A stretch of 64,000 nucleotides of DNA from NCBI GenBank assembly GCA_029379385.1, contig CM055614.1:20751994-20815993 (forward strand), written 5' to 3'. The notes under the pieces are model-generated. The model worked only from the letters and a program-made list of their open reading frames with translations, was not told the origin of the DNA and did not search any database. The first letter of the stretch is position 1, and every line of letters starts with the position of its first letter. The DNA is from Quillaja saponaria. Taxonomy: Eukaryota; Streptophyta; Magnoliopsida; Fabales; Quillajaceae. The position numbers and the translations under genes are program-made. Shown piece after piece: positions 47,342-59,320 of the stretch.

Positions 47342-47507
47342 CATCTCTCTGCCTCTCTCTCTCTCTACTGCGTTTTCAAGCGCACGTCTCTCTGCCTCTC
47401 TCTTTCTCTGCTGCGTTTTCAAGCGCACGTCTCTCTGCCTCTTTCTTTCTGTGTTTTCGAAATTGATGATTGATTTTTTGGTTAAATTCTAGGTTAACTT
47501 GAAGATA
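47342..47507 (+). promoter_or_regulatory. CT-rich leader of the DUF3615 gene
   Basis: About three units of a 43-bp repeat (GTCTCTCTGCCTCTCTCTTT, then CTCTGCTGCGTTTTCAAGCGC) precede the start codon. Pyrimidine-rich leaders are common in plant transcripts. No TATA box lies between the MULE end and the start, so transcription would have to begin in the MULE TIR or upstream of it. No upstream ATG in a strong context lies within 40 bases. Confidence 0.5.
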
Positions 47508-50500
47508 ATGATTTTTTACCAACGTCACGATGTGCACTCAAGCAGGTAATATTTGTGAGATCCGTATTTCATTCATCTGTTTTAATTAATTTTGTTCCCT
47601 TATGATCAGTTTCAGCCTACTAAAGTTGTTAGGGTTTCTAACATTTTATTTCTGTTATTATCTTAGATTAAATCGTTTCTAAATGCTGACTTCTAAGATT
47701 AAATAAATAAATATAATTATTTTTTTTTCTGTCTGTCTGTATATATGGATTATGTAGAAAGGAAGGAATGAAGAGATAATGTTTATATGTGAGTATCTCA
47801 ATGTTTCTCTGATTAAATAAATAAATATATTTTTTTTTCTGTCTGTCTGTTATTATCTTAGTACTAATCATGTTGATCTGTGTACACCAATTTTTTATAA
47901 TTACAATCGGTTATTGTTAACTATTTCATCAATTGTGCTAAAGTTTCATTAATCTTACTAGTTACCCATCAAACACAATGCATGTGCCACAAGCTAGTTA
48001 TTTATTATTATGCTTTCTTTTCTTTTATATCCAGCAAGTACCTCCGTTCACTTCCATCTGGAGGTGATATTGACTATAGCAATATGCCAATTCAGGATCT
48101 AGAGCGTGCATTTGTTAATGTTCAAGATGTCGAGTGCGCAAAAGCAGCCTTGGCATACTACAATGAAATGAAGGTTTCCTCTTCCTTCTTCCCTTCAGCC
48201 TTTTGGTGGTTTCTTTAATTTAATTCCTATTTGTTTGACTTTTCTTTTATAATACTAGTTTTGGTTTTTTTTTTTTTCTTTTCTTATTATATAGGGTATG
48301 GATTTTGAACTTGATGTGACCCTTTCCAGCTTTCCAGTTGAACGCTGCCCTTCCATATGGTTCCATTGCAGCTTCAAGGCCAAGCTCAGAAGTTCTGCCT
48401 GCCAACCTGAACTTTTTTTTGCTGAAATGTTTGATGATGGTCCATACAAGATTGTTACTGCATGTGTTAACTTTGAACGTGATGGAGATCACTCTGGTAC
48501 GTTCATCTCTCATCTAGAGTTCAGAGTTCACTAAAACTAATACACTTGGTGCAATAATCCTGGATGCAACTATTATGATTTTTTAAGTTAACTTGATTGC
48601 TTTACATTTTGTTTTCACCCTGCAGACACTTCTGGTGGTGAACTTTACTGTCCATTTTGTGCTCCCCAAGTAAGGCATCCTACAAGTGGATTTTGTCTTG
48701 GTATTGACAAAAATGTATCTTTTCTCGACTTTGCAAGGACCCTCAAATGGTAAGAAGTACATTTTGAAATATCTAATGCATATTTTGAAATTTCAGTTTG
48801 CTTGTATAAAGTATATTCCCTAACTTCTGTGTATAGTATTTCTTTCTGCCAAACTATGTTCTCCTTTGTGATTTTCATCTTGCAATCATCATAGAGAGTT
48901 GCTGAGCAACTAACCCCCACCCCCTCCTCCTTCTCTCCTTGAAGCATAATTTCCATCCCTCTGGTCGTTTAGTTTACTTATTACTTAAATCTTTATGTGT
49001 TGAAGGGGTAGAACAGGAGTCGATGAATCAGGAAACAAGGTGATTAAGATATGGTAAGGGTAAATGTTTTCTGTTTCTCTATTAGTTGTATTGAGGTTGG
49101 ATTTTTCTGTATCTTGGGGCTCTGTCTCTCAGTTCAGTGACTTTCATTGAATTAACTTTAACTATTTCATAAAATTTTTGAAGGGACGTTCAAAATGGAG
49201 AAGCTGCTGTTGCTAAATTTGACTGGGAGTGTGCTGAAATGGCGTTAGAAGAATTTAACCGAAAGCAGGTTGCCTGCCACCCAATCCCCAAAACAAGTCT
49301 CATGCTTTTACTTCTTTTGTAATGTCTGCTCATGATTGGTTCAATCCTCCAGGTTTTGGATTATGAGCCTGTTGCAGTAATGAAAACTGCTGCTTTTGTC
49401 ACATATCCACGCATTACGTATGTTCTCAATTTCAAGGCTAAGCTCAAAAACTCTGGTGGCTCTCCAGAGGAAATACTTTTTTTTGCTCAAGTTATCTTAC
49501 AGACTTTAAGTGATAGAATTGTCAATACATGTTTCATCATAAATCCAAATTGCAAGGACCCTGGTACGATTTGATGCCTTCGCAACTGACTTTTATGTTT
49601 AATTTAAATTTATAATTGTAATCACTTTGTTTCTTATCACAAATCACAATGATAAGCAAAATTCACTTTTCTCTACCTTTTTTTTTCCTTGTCCATTAAA
49701 AGGAGTTAAACTGAAATTTCTTCTGTTTCTTTAACCGATCCCTCGTACTTATCTTCATCAAGAAGAATATATTTTTTGAATAAAGCTAAAGATGTTCAAT
49801 GAATGATGATATATGTATTTTGGCGTGATGAGCTTTTCGATGATCTGTGTCTTTTGCAGGAGGCTTTTATTGTACACCTGTGATGAACAAACAAAAGTAT
49901 GGGTAAGTTTTATAATCCTCTTGTTTTTTTTGTCTTAACAATTTTCAAAAGCAAGATCTGGATAGACACTTTGCCTGTGTTCTTGATTCTTGTATGATTT
50001 ACAAAGGAGTAAGAAACACCGAAATTAAATAAATGTAATGCTAGTTTTTGAGTTACAAGAACACCTTATAGTATCTCTACCCATATGTTTGGTAATGTAT
50101 CCAGTCGTCTAATTTTTGTCCATTAGGTCAAGGAACTTACACTGGAAGCCTATTCACAGGTCGTGCATATACTAAATAGATTAACTTTCTCTGTTACTAA
50201 CTTCATACAATTGCATGATAGCTTGCTTCTGATATATGTGTGTGAGTGAGCATGTGCCAAATTAATGTACCGCTGGACCACTAATTATAGCCTTCATTGC
50301 GCACATCTTCAATTAATACAACTTGCTCCCTCTGCCTGATACTGCACAAGAATTGCATTTCAAGAAGGTTATGTTATTTTATAGTAATAGGGTACTGTTT
50401 GATGGTTTATGGGTGTGGATATAAGGGTGGATGAGTGGCAAAGATGGATTTGGGGCTTGGGAGGAATTCAATCCTTGGACAGATCTGAAATTCTGAATCT

Positions 50501-53500
50501 CATACTAAGATTAAAGTAATATCTTTCAATTTCTAGAATCTCACCTGAAATTATTAGTGAAAAGAAACTCTTCACTACTTCATTGGTAAATACTTAGATT
50601 GGCCATTTTTATAGACTTCTCTAAGTACTAGAACATACTAGACTTTTTAAATGACATTTACTTGATATTTTAATAATTGAATTACTCTTTAATGAATTTG
50701 ACAGACTCCTCGTGAACAAAACCAATGACTTTTGACTAGCTTTTAGATTAATATAACTACTGACACTCTAATTGACTCTTGGGACTTAAAATATTGAATA
50801 CAACTAATGACATTCTAATTGAATCTTGGGACTTAAAATATTGAATGACTAACAAACTAACAATATGAGTGTAGTCTGAATATTCAATATAATTGAAACT
50901 CACGTTGCTTTTTTCCATCATTCTACCCCGGTTGTAGAAAACTTAGTTTTGAAGTGCCTTATTATATTCATAAGCAAATCGCTGTGTGTCTGCAAAAAGA
51001 TAGTCTTCCAACTTAAAGTATATTTCTTGCCTTTTGCAGCAATGTTGAAATTGGAATATCCGTTGTAGAGTAATAATTGAATCATTCAGGGATCATAAAA
51101 TCAATACTAGCAGCTATAGGTGTCCAAGCTGCATTAGTTTGTTTTACAGGATCAAGCACTACCATCGCCCTTGTACATCTTGAATTTAAAATTAACATGA
51201 CTTGCTCCCTACGCCCTGTACATGAGTAGGTTGACTTGTAAATTAATACCTTATGTTTTATCTTGTATTCACAGAGATTACTAGTGTTTGCACTCGACTG
51301 TTCCTCTAATTTTCTTTCATTAGGTCAATGAACTTCCACAGGTTGTGCATATACTAAATAGATTCATTTGCAGTGCATCATATATATATATATATATATA
51401 TCATTTTATCCATCATGGTCAATGAGATAGAATGGTACTCATGCACCTATATGATAAGTATACGATGTGCAATTTTCTTGACTTTTTGCCAAGGTTCAAT
51501 GTTTTTCTAATATATACTATTGCATGATAACTTACTTCTGTTTCACGTTTATATATGTGTAATACACACACACACACACAACACACACGTATATATAGCC
51601 TTTCTATTAGTTTCTATCTGAGCCTTGTTTTTTTAGTTAGTATGTTTTGAGAATTACGGTCCAAAAAATTTCTTTCCTTCCTAGCTATCCTCATTGGCTG
51701 ATCTTAATGTTTATAGATTTTTGATTATTTCATCTTTGTGAATTGAGTATTCTTTGCATTTTTTATTTCGGTCTATTTAACAATGTTGATTTTTTACTTT
51801 TACCTGCATATATTTTTCAGTGCTTTTCTCCCTCTAATTATTACCCATATGTGATTTAATGGTTTTAATGCGTTGGACTGGTAATTCTATCATTTTCTCA
51901 TCCAAGATCTACTTCGCCTGTTTTTCGTTTCATTGCCCACATTTTAAAATCTTAAAGTCCTGGTTCACCCCGTTATTAAAATTTCTTAATTGAAGGTCAG
52001 AAATTGTGTGTAGAGGAAATGCTGATGGGAGTTTTGAGATTACTAGTTTAATTTTCAGAGTTATCTTAATTGTTTATTGCCTACCCTGCTATCAGTTCAT
52101 AATTTTTCTTAATTGAAGGTTGGAAGACGTGGTCGGACGAGATGAGATTGGAAGTCCCGAGGCCAAGCATGTAAAATATTCAGAGTAATCAATTGCTTAC
52201 TGCATTTCTGTTGTGATTGCAGCCCTGTTTCTTATTTTCTACGTGTGTATATATATATATATATATATATGCACATATTATATGTATGTTTTTAGAATTA
52301 GAGTTCTGGAATTTTTTTTGTCCTTTCCAATCGTCCTCTTTGTCTAATCATAATGTTTAATGGTTTTCTGATTATCTGATATTTGTGAATTTAAGGGAGG
52401 AAGGCCAGGATGAAGGCAAAGTGGGTGAAATCTCTATATCTGAGCTTGTTACGGCTTCCAGGTAATTTTGAGTATTCTTTGGTTCTTCTGTTTCTTTGCA
52501 CTCTATTCAGTATATCATTGTATTGTTATTGTTTTGTATTTATAGAAAAAGTTGAAGGTTGGTGAACTTTGACTCTCTTATAACGTAACTTTCAAATTCA
52601 CACTTTTCCGCTGCATGATCTTTATTAATGTAACACTACTTCAAGTAGAACACGCATCTTAGTTTTAAGTACAAAACTCTCTATGCATTGTTTTCGGTAA
52701 GGGCACGCATGTTTCTCTAATTTCTTCCATTGGTCAATGACTTCCACAGGTCGTGCATATACTAACAAAGTCATTTACAGTGCATCATACAGATATATTT
52801 ATTATTTATCCATCATGAGTCCAATGATAATAGAAGGGTTCCTCATACACCTATATGATAAGTATATGATGCTGCAATTTTCTAGACTTTTTGCCCCAAG
52901 GTTCAATATTTGTTTTTCTAATATATACATACTGCATGATAACTTACTTCCGATATAGGTGTATATATATTAATATATACCACACCAGGCTATATATAGA
53001 CTTTTATTTTAGTTTCTATCTGAGCCTTTTTTTTTTTTTTTTTAATTAGTATGGTTTGAGGAATTTGGGTCCTAGAAATTTCTTTCCTCCTATCTATCCC
53101 TCATTGTCTGACTAATGTTTATAGATTTTTGATTATTTCATCTTTGTGAATTGAGTATTCCTTCTTTTATTTCTGTCTATTTAACAATGTTAACTTTTTA
53201 TCTGCTCAGTGCTTTGCTCCCTCTAATTATTACCCATATGTGATTTAATGGTTTTAATTCGTTGGACTGGTGATTCTATTATTTTCTCATCCAACATCTA
53301 CTTTGCCTGTTTTTCCTTTCATTGTCCAAATTATAAAATCTTGAAGTCTTAGTTCACCCAGTTATTAATATTTCTTAATTGAAGGTCAGAAATTGTGTGT
53401 AGAGGAAATGGTGATGGGAGTTTTGAGATTACTTGTTTAATTTTCAGAGTTATGTTAATTGTTTATTGCCCACCCCCTATCAGTTCATAATTTTTCTTAA

Positions 53501-55075
53501 TTGAAGGTTAGAAGACGTGGTCGGACGAGATGAGGTTGGAAGTTCTGAGGCCAAGCGTGTTAAATATTCAGAGTAACCAATTGCTTACTGCATGTCTGTT
53601 GCAATTGCTGCCTTGTTTCATACTTTTTAAATATATATGCATATTATATGTATGTTTTTAGAATAAGAGCTCTGGAATTTTCTTGTCCTTCCTGCGTCTT
53701 GGTGCGCCTATAGCCTTTAATAGCAATGGTTGCAGGTTGGAAGTCTTCGGTGAAGATAGCAAAGATGCATGTTTTGAGGCTAACATTTACCATGTTACAT
53801 TTTTTTATCTTTTTTTTGTATAGGAATTTACTGATTAGTAATAACGAATATTGGTAAATAAAGATTATCTGCATGTTAATTTTTTTTTCTTTTAACAGTT
53901 AAATCTTATGTTATAGAAGAAAAAATGAATTTTTTGGACTTTTACTTTCATTCCTATAAACTAAATAGCTATTTATTATTTTCTGCATTTCTGTCAATAA
54001 AGCCTAATTTGGCTTCCACCATTTTTTGTTTATTTATAAAAAGGTGTTTGTGAATGGGTTTTGTTTTCTCTGTCTGAATGCTTTTGGTTTAGATTTTCTA
54101 AGTGAGAATTGTAATGGCTCATTGGAATCGGACTTTTCAATCGAGGTTCTATTCATTTCCTTTTAACGATTCACTGATACAGTTTGAATCCATAGGACAG
54201 ATGAATTGGATCGAATTGTATTATACAAATTGCGAAGCTTATGGCTTTTAGCCTATATCCTAGTTTTGTCAGTTCTTAGTTGAATGTGCTGTGATTAATC
54301 TGCTATATCCTAGTTTAGTCAGTTCTTAACTTCTTTTGAATTGAAGTCCGGAAGTCCAGGTAGAGGAAACAAAGACAAGAGTCCTGAGGCTATGCAATTG
54401 TGTGCTGTACATTTAGGTTAGTCTTATTTGGTACCGTGTTGCTGTTACATATGATTGGAGCCTTGTGGTGTTTATTTTGCGTCTGAAGAATCAGGGTTCT
54501 GGGAGTTTCATGTCCTTCCTTACTGTCCTTGTCTAATTATTACTTGCTCACTGTCAAACGGAGGCAGGGAATAAGACTAAATTTTTAGTCTAATAACTTT
54601 GTGGTGATCTTTATTGTCCTTCTCAAGTCTCCATGTGTTACTTTGTTTTATCTGTTTTACAAAGTGGATATATAACTTGTATATTCAATGTTGATTTACT
54701 TTGCCCTCTATCTAATATTAGCCATATGTAATTCAATGTTTTTACTCTTTCCTTTCCATCAAAATAATGAAGGATGCTACCTGTTGAAGATTATGGATTT
54801 AGTCATGAGTGTGCTGCAACAGCTTTGTCATACATAAACAAAAACAAGGTTGGCTTTCTGCATCAAGTTTTTTTATGAAAATAATAATAACCCTTCTTTC
54901 CATATATATCTACTTACGGTATTTACTTTGCTAATTTTCTTAGCTTTTGCATTTGGATTACGAGCTTGTTAAGGTCAAGAAGGGCTGTATGTGTGTGTGT
55001 CCTCCTCACGTCTGGTATCACTTAAACTTTCTCGCTAAGCCCATAGATGCTGGCTCTCCAGAAGTCTTTTGCTGA
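47508..55075 (+). CDS. Multi-exon protein with two DUF3615-like domains and a truncated third
   Basis: My model: exons 47508-47545, 48035-48173, 48295-48496, 48626-48749, 49006-49053, 49184-49268, 49353-49563, 49860-49902, 52119-52184, 52396-52461, 53507-53572, 54773-54848, 54944-55075. All use GT-AG and keep phase; the total is 1,296 nt, 431 residues. Domain 1 (about 33-157): AKAALAYYNEMK, IWFHCSFKAKL, LFFAEMFDD, YCPFC, HPTSGFCLG. Domain 2 (about 184-297): FDWECAEMALEEFNRKQ, VLDYEPVAVMK, YVLNFKAKL, ILFFAQV, GGFYCTPV. Domain 3 (from about 363): HECAATALSYINKNK, LDYELVKVKK, VWYHLNFLAK, ending at TGA 55073-55075. This fits the plant DUF3615 pattern (ALxxYN, WYHxNFxAK, FFAEL, CxxC, HPxxGFxC), of unknown function. 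Residues 297-363 are an acidic linker of 22-codon exons. The first exon and exons 9-11 are the least certain. Confidence 0.68.
51310..53640 (+). repeat. Intron-exon duplication inside the DUF3615 gene
   Basis: About 51313-52210 and 52707-53600 are diverged direct copies 1,388 bp apart. Shared blocks are GGTCAATGAACTTCCACAGG (with a one-base gap), TATATGATAAGTATA, TTACCCATATGTGATTTAAT and a final exon. The exon copies (52119-52184 and 53507-53572) encode LEDVVGRDEIGSPEAK and LEDVVGRDEVGSSEAK, each 66 nt and phase 2 on both sides, so both can be spliced in without changing frame. A partial older copy of the intron part lies at 50100-50240, and faded exon-like text at 54342-54415 (SGSPGRGNKDKSPEAMQ). 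Confidence 0.85.
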
Positions 55076-55170
55076 ACTCTGCCTAGACAATATGGAGTAT
55101 AAAGCTGTGAGTAGCTGTTTACTCCTTGTGAAGCTCCATCACCAGGACAAGGACAAGAGTTCTTCTGGTA
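55071..55170 (+). other. Frame-shifted remainder of the third DUF3615-like domain
   Basis: After the TGA the sequence continues to code in a shifted frame: AELCLDNMEYKAVSSCLLLV then KLHHQDKDKSSSG and a GTACA donor, the expected continuation of the FFAEL motif. A 2-base loss in the T run at 55066-55070 would explain the stop. The gene is therefore either C-terminally truncated or affected by a homopolymer error. Confidence 0.7.
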
Positions 55171-55199
55171 CAAAATTGATCTCTGAAGAAGGTAATAGT

Positions 55200-56261
55200 T
55201 TTGATTAATAATCTCGTTTTTATTGTTAGGTCTTTCTTAATCCAAGTTATAAATTCATTCTTATAATTCTTGGTTAAATACTCTTGAAAAGAAAGAAAGT
55301 GATTTTATTGTCGCTTTTGTTGTTTGGTAAATACAAATGTAGAAGTTTTAAGATATAGAAGGTTATTGATGGGGGTTCAATTTCAATGTTTTAGGTGCTC
55401 GGTATCAGGGGCCATACTCCCATGGTTGTGGTTTTTGTAGTAGAGAAATTATTTATTCATCCTTTTCATGGACTGCATGCTGGTAGGTGGGCTAAGTCTT
55501 GGGCCATGAAGAGCCTAGTACAATGAATGTGACAGGAATTTTTAAAAATATTAATTAGCCACAACAATATGTAAATAACTTATTTTTATTAAGTAAATAT
55601 TGTTGTACTTTCTTATTTCTAATTTCAGTAAATAACTTTGGATTATTGGACACCTTATTTTATTTTCTTCATTATAATGTATCTAGTACCTACTAGTCAC
55701 TACCAATTGTTATTTCGTGTTTCTTATTACAATGTTAATTTGAAACTTACTTTCAAAGAAGGGTTCATTTAGCAGCTACATCAATGGTATTTTTAACAAA
55801 TCCTCAGATTATGTGGTCATAAAATAACATAAAAGCGTAGGTTTTAGTTTAACAAGCGTTGAAAAAAAAAAAAAAACAAAAAACATAAAACAAAATCATT
55901 CAAATGAAATGGCTATTGTTAAGGGTATACTCTTAGAATCACCTGGATATAATTTTTTTAATTCAATTTTCTTTTCTTTTTTGGAATTTTTAAAAATACT
56001 CCTAATTGAGAATTTTGTTTTATTTTATTTCTATTAAAAAAAATATTCAATTAATCCATTTGATTCTTCACCTCTTTTCATGATTTCAAATAACTTTGTT
56101 TTCAATCTTAATTAATTAAAATTATCATGTAAAATTGCAATTTTAATTAAAATTAACCGTCATCCTAAATGGCAATTTAGTTCCAAAAAGATACATTTGA
56201 GGTAGCATTGATGTAGTGATGAAACAGACACCTATTTGATACTTAGGTTCAAAAGCACATT
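55200..56261. other. Intergenic DNA, nothing recognised
   Basis: AT-rich. No polyadenylation site can be fixed and no gene is seen. Confidence 0.5.
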
Positions 56262-56269
56262 GTAATGGA

Positions 56270-56736
56270 TACGGGTGTAATTGGTTTGAGCTTAAGTCAA
56301 ATTTTGACAAAATTCGACTCAGCTGGTCAATTTTTAGTACAGTTCAATCTCGGCTTGTGCTTAATAAAAGCTCACGAGCCTAAACTTGTTAAGTAATCAC
56401 AAAATTAAATCTATTTTAGAGCTCAGCTTCCTAAGAGATCATAAACCTAAATTTTTTTCTTTTCTAATTTTAAATATAATATATTGATATTTTGTGTGGT
56501 ATAACTGATCTAATGAGTATTTATTTAATAACTCCACTTAAATAATTTTTAGAAATAAATATTAATCTTAAATTATATTATGTTATGCATATTTATATAC
56601 ATTAAATGAGTACGGGCTCACGAATTTTCGAGCCGAGATTTGAAAGTTTCAACTTGGCTCGTTTAAAAAACAAACCGAGCTCGAGTGACTCTTTAACGAG
56701 CTTGTTCACGAATGGTTATCTTCATTTGCACCTCTA
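56270..56736. mobile_element. hAT-like MITE with GAGCTCG words
   Basis: A 467-bp element with ends TACGGGTGTAATTGG (left) and TAGAGGTGCAAATG (minus strand, right). The flanking 8-mers are GTAATGGA (56262-56269) and GCAATGGG (56737-56744), 6 of 8 matching. Near the right end are GAGCCGAG, GGCTCG and GAGCTCGAG words, as in a common plant repeat. An 8-bp duplication suits hAT. Confidence 0.55.
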
Positions 56737-56744
56737 GCAATGGG

Positions 56745-57548
56745 CATCACTGATTGCTATTTTCAGTTTTTGTATTTTTATTTTCTGGGATAGTTTTTAT
56801 GATAATACAAAAAAACAAAACCACATATACTTAAGAGTGTTAATTCACACTATTCTTGCCATGTTGCCCACTCTAATTACGTACCTTCGCAGTCCTATAA
56901 TATATTTTCCTAATATTTATTTATATAAAATGCATACGAAAAGGAGTAAAACTATGTAACATTTTGAATCAACCTATATATTTTACTAAAAAGGTTACAC
57001 CTTTTATTATAATATTTTTTTAACAAAACAAAATAAAATCTTTAAAAACATTCAGTAACATATGTTGGCAAAAGCGTGACGAAAGTGAAGAGTTTCTTAG
57101 TAATTTCAAGAGTGAAAAGAGAGAATCGAGATAATTTTTTTTTTATATTTTTGTTACTTAATGAGAATAAATTCTTGAATCCAAGGAAGTAATTAAAAAG
57201 AATGATAGCAAGAGTTTTAGTATATTAATTTAAGAAAAAAATGATATTTAAATAGTATTAAAAGAGACATCGAATACACACACATAAAAACGTGCACGAG
57301 ATTAATACGTATGTGAAAGTAAGGAATTAAAGTGTTTCTTCGTATTTTAAGAGTGGAAAGAGATAGAATGAAACACAACTCTTTAATTAAAATGAATAAA
57401 GTAAAATGTGTTAATAAGAAATAAGAAATGTGATAAATGAAATACAAGAAGATGATAATGTGGAGGTTAGTGGGAGACTCGTGATTGTCGACATGGATGT
57501 TGAGAATTTTATTTAAAATAGTATTACTTAATTTACTATATAACTTAT
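56745..57548. other. Intergenic DNA, nothing recognised
   Basis: AT-rich spacer between two MITEs. No gene is seen; a 76-codon minus frame at 57217-57447 is low-complexity. Confidence 0.5.
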
Positions 57549-57551
57549 TAA

Positions 57552-57967
57552 GGTTTGGTTTAGTAATATGGTATTTTGAGAGGTACTGTGTTTTTCTGCT
57601 CTCTTAGAGCAATTTAAAAAAACCTGTATTGATAAAATAATATAAAAACTACTCTTAATAAGTAGAAGCCATAAAATTAAAATTGATTTGGTAATTTTGT
57701 GACATTTTTTTAATTAAAAGATAAGATTATATTATTTTTTAAAAATAATTTGAGAGCGAAATGAAAAAGAATATCAAAAATTCGAGTGGCTGAAGCTGAA
57801 GCAGCTACTTTCGAAGTAACAGAGCTAGCTTTTAAAAACACATCTAGCTTTAAAAGCCCAGAACAAAAGCACTCTAATTTTTATTTTATTTTTTAACAAA
57901 CATGAAAAATTAACTTATGTTCTTGATAAGCATAAGCACAATCCCAAAAGCATTACCAAACCAAGCC
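57552..57967. mobile_element. Tourist-like MITE, different family
   Basis: A 416-bp element with ends GGTTTGGTTTAGTAATATGG (left) and GGCTTGGTTTGGTAATGC (minus strand, right), flanked by TAA on both sides (57549-57551, 57968-57970). It contains GAAGCTGAAGCAGCT and AAAAGC-rich inner repeats and has no coding capacity. Confidence 0.7.
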
Positions 57968-57970
57968 TAA

Positions 57971-59058
57971 AATATAGCCTTTCCTACTCAACTTACGTGT
58001 ACACCAGTTTGTTAAGTCCATTTCCTTTTAGTTTCAATGGCCAATTAGTTAGGCTATTCGTTAAGCTTCAATATTAGTGGCTACTAGTGCAATTGCATTG
58101 GTAGCAAAACAATTGTTTAGGTCATTTGCCATAAGACATGTTTGTTTTTTTGCTTGCAATTAAAAAGTGATATCAATTTTTTTGTAACTATCTACTTAAA
58201 ATTCTAATACATGATAGATAATTCAAATAGACTTATAAAAATAACTTATCTTAAAATTATTGTCTTCATAATAATGAATCTGAATTTCAATTTATTGTGT
58301 TTTTAAAATTCTAATTCATTAAGATAAATATTCACTTGCTTACCTTTTTTTTTTTTTTTAAAGATGCACTATATAGAAAATAGTAAGATCAAAATAGGTT
58401 CCGACAGTAAACGATTTGTAATCTTTATTTCTTCTTTCCTAGTGCATTCATTAAATTTAGGGAGGATATTGATTAATTGTAGACTTTTATTTAAAACAAT
58501 TTATTTTTCAAGATATTGTGTAAAGAATAATATGTATATGGAGTTTCAACAACTTTGGTTTTATTTTATTTATATTTCAATGTCTTGATACTCTATGTTA
58601 AGCTCATATATCTATGATACTTCGTTTAAACATATTATTAGAGAGCATGTTGATAGAGTTTTGTCTAGTATCCCTATTTTGGCCTTGAGTTTCCTATAGT
58701 AGTTACATAATGGGATGGTACTACACCTCTACGTGTAGAGATTCATGGAAACATGCCTATAACATTTCCTGATTACACCTCTAGGATTCCAATTGTCATA
58801 GAGTTACCCTAGTCATATCATAAGCATTGACCCACTATCTTTATGGATTCTAAGTATTTTTTTTGCCAAGACCCTTAATTATATGTATCCTTCAAGTTTT
58901 GTGCCTATTTCTTCAAAGCAAGATGATACAAATAAGGGGAGGTTACCCCCTTATAAACTTGAACCACCTCATTAATGGATGTCTTGGATTTATCTTCTAG
59001 AATTATCCTAAATCTAATGGTTATAAATAATCTTTCTAGATTCTTCCATTATTCTCTA
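57971..59058. other. Intergenic DNA, nothing recognised
   Basis: No family recognised. A 74-codon + frame at 58364-58588 shows no conserved motif. Confidence 0.5.
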
Positions 59059-59320
59059 CACTACAAGAAATTTGGTCAATACTTACTAAACAATTTGGTC
59101 GGTAATGACCATAAAGTTAGTCGGTAAAGGAGTTCTAACCAACTTCCTAATTGATAGAAGGTTGATGGAAAAATCATCATTAGTTGATTAGTAATTATCG
59201 ACCAAATTTCATCAATAAGGGTGGTCGTTACTGTTTTTTAGGAAAAAACATATGGATAGACAGTAATTGCTGATTAACTAATAATTAATTGGTAATTACT
59301 GACCAACCTTATGTTGAATT
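59059..59320. mobile_element. CACTA (En/Spm) element end
   Basis: CACTACAAGAAA at 59059-59070 is the diagnostic CACTA terminus. Subterminal words of the GGTCGGTAA / GACCAA type recur in both orientations up to 59312 (for example 59094-59103, 59121-59129, 59198-59206, 59298-59307), as in CACTA transposase-binding regions. The matching right end was not found before 64000, so the element is truncated or its other end is decayed. Confidence 0.65.

Noticed and set aside
53750..53800. Extra exon (LEVFGEDSKDACFEA) in the DUF3615 gene
   Set aside because: It has a good acceptor (GGTTGCAG) but no donor that keeps phase; left out of the model.
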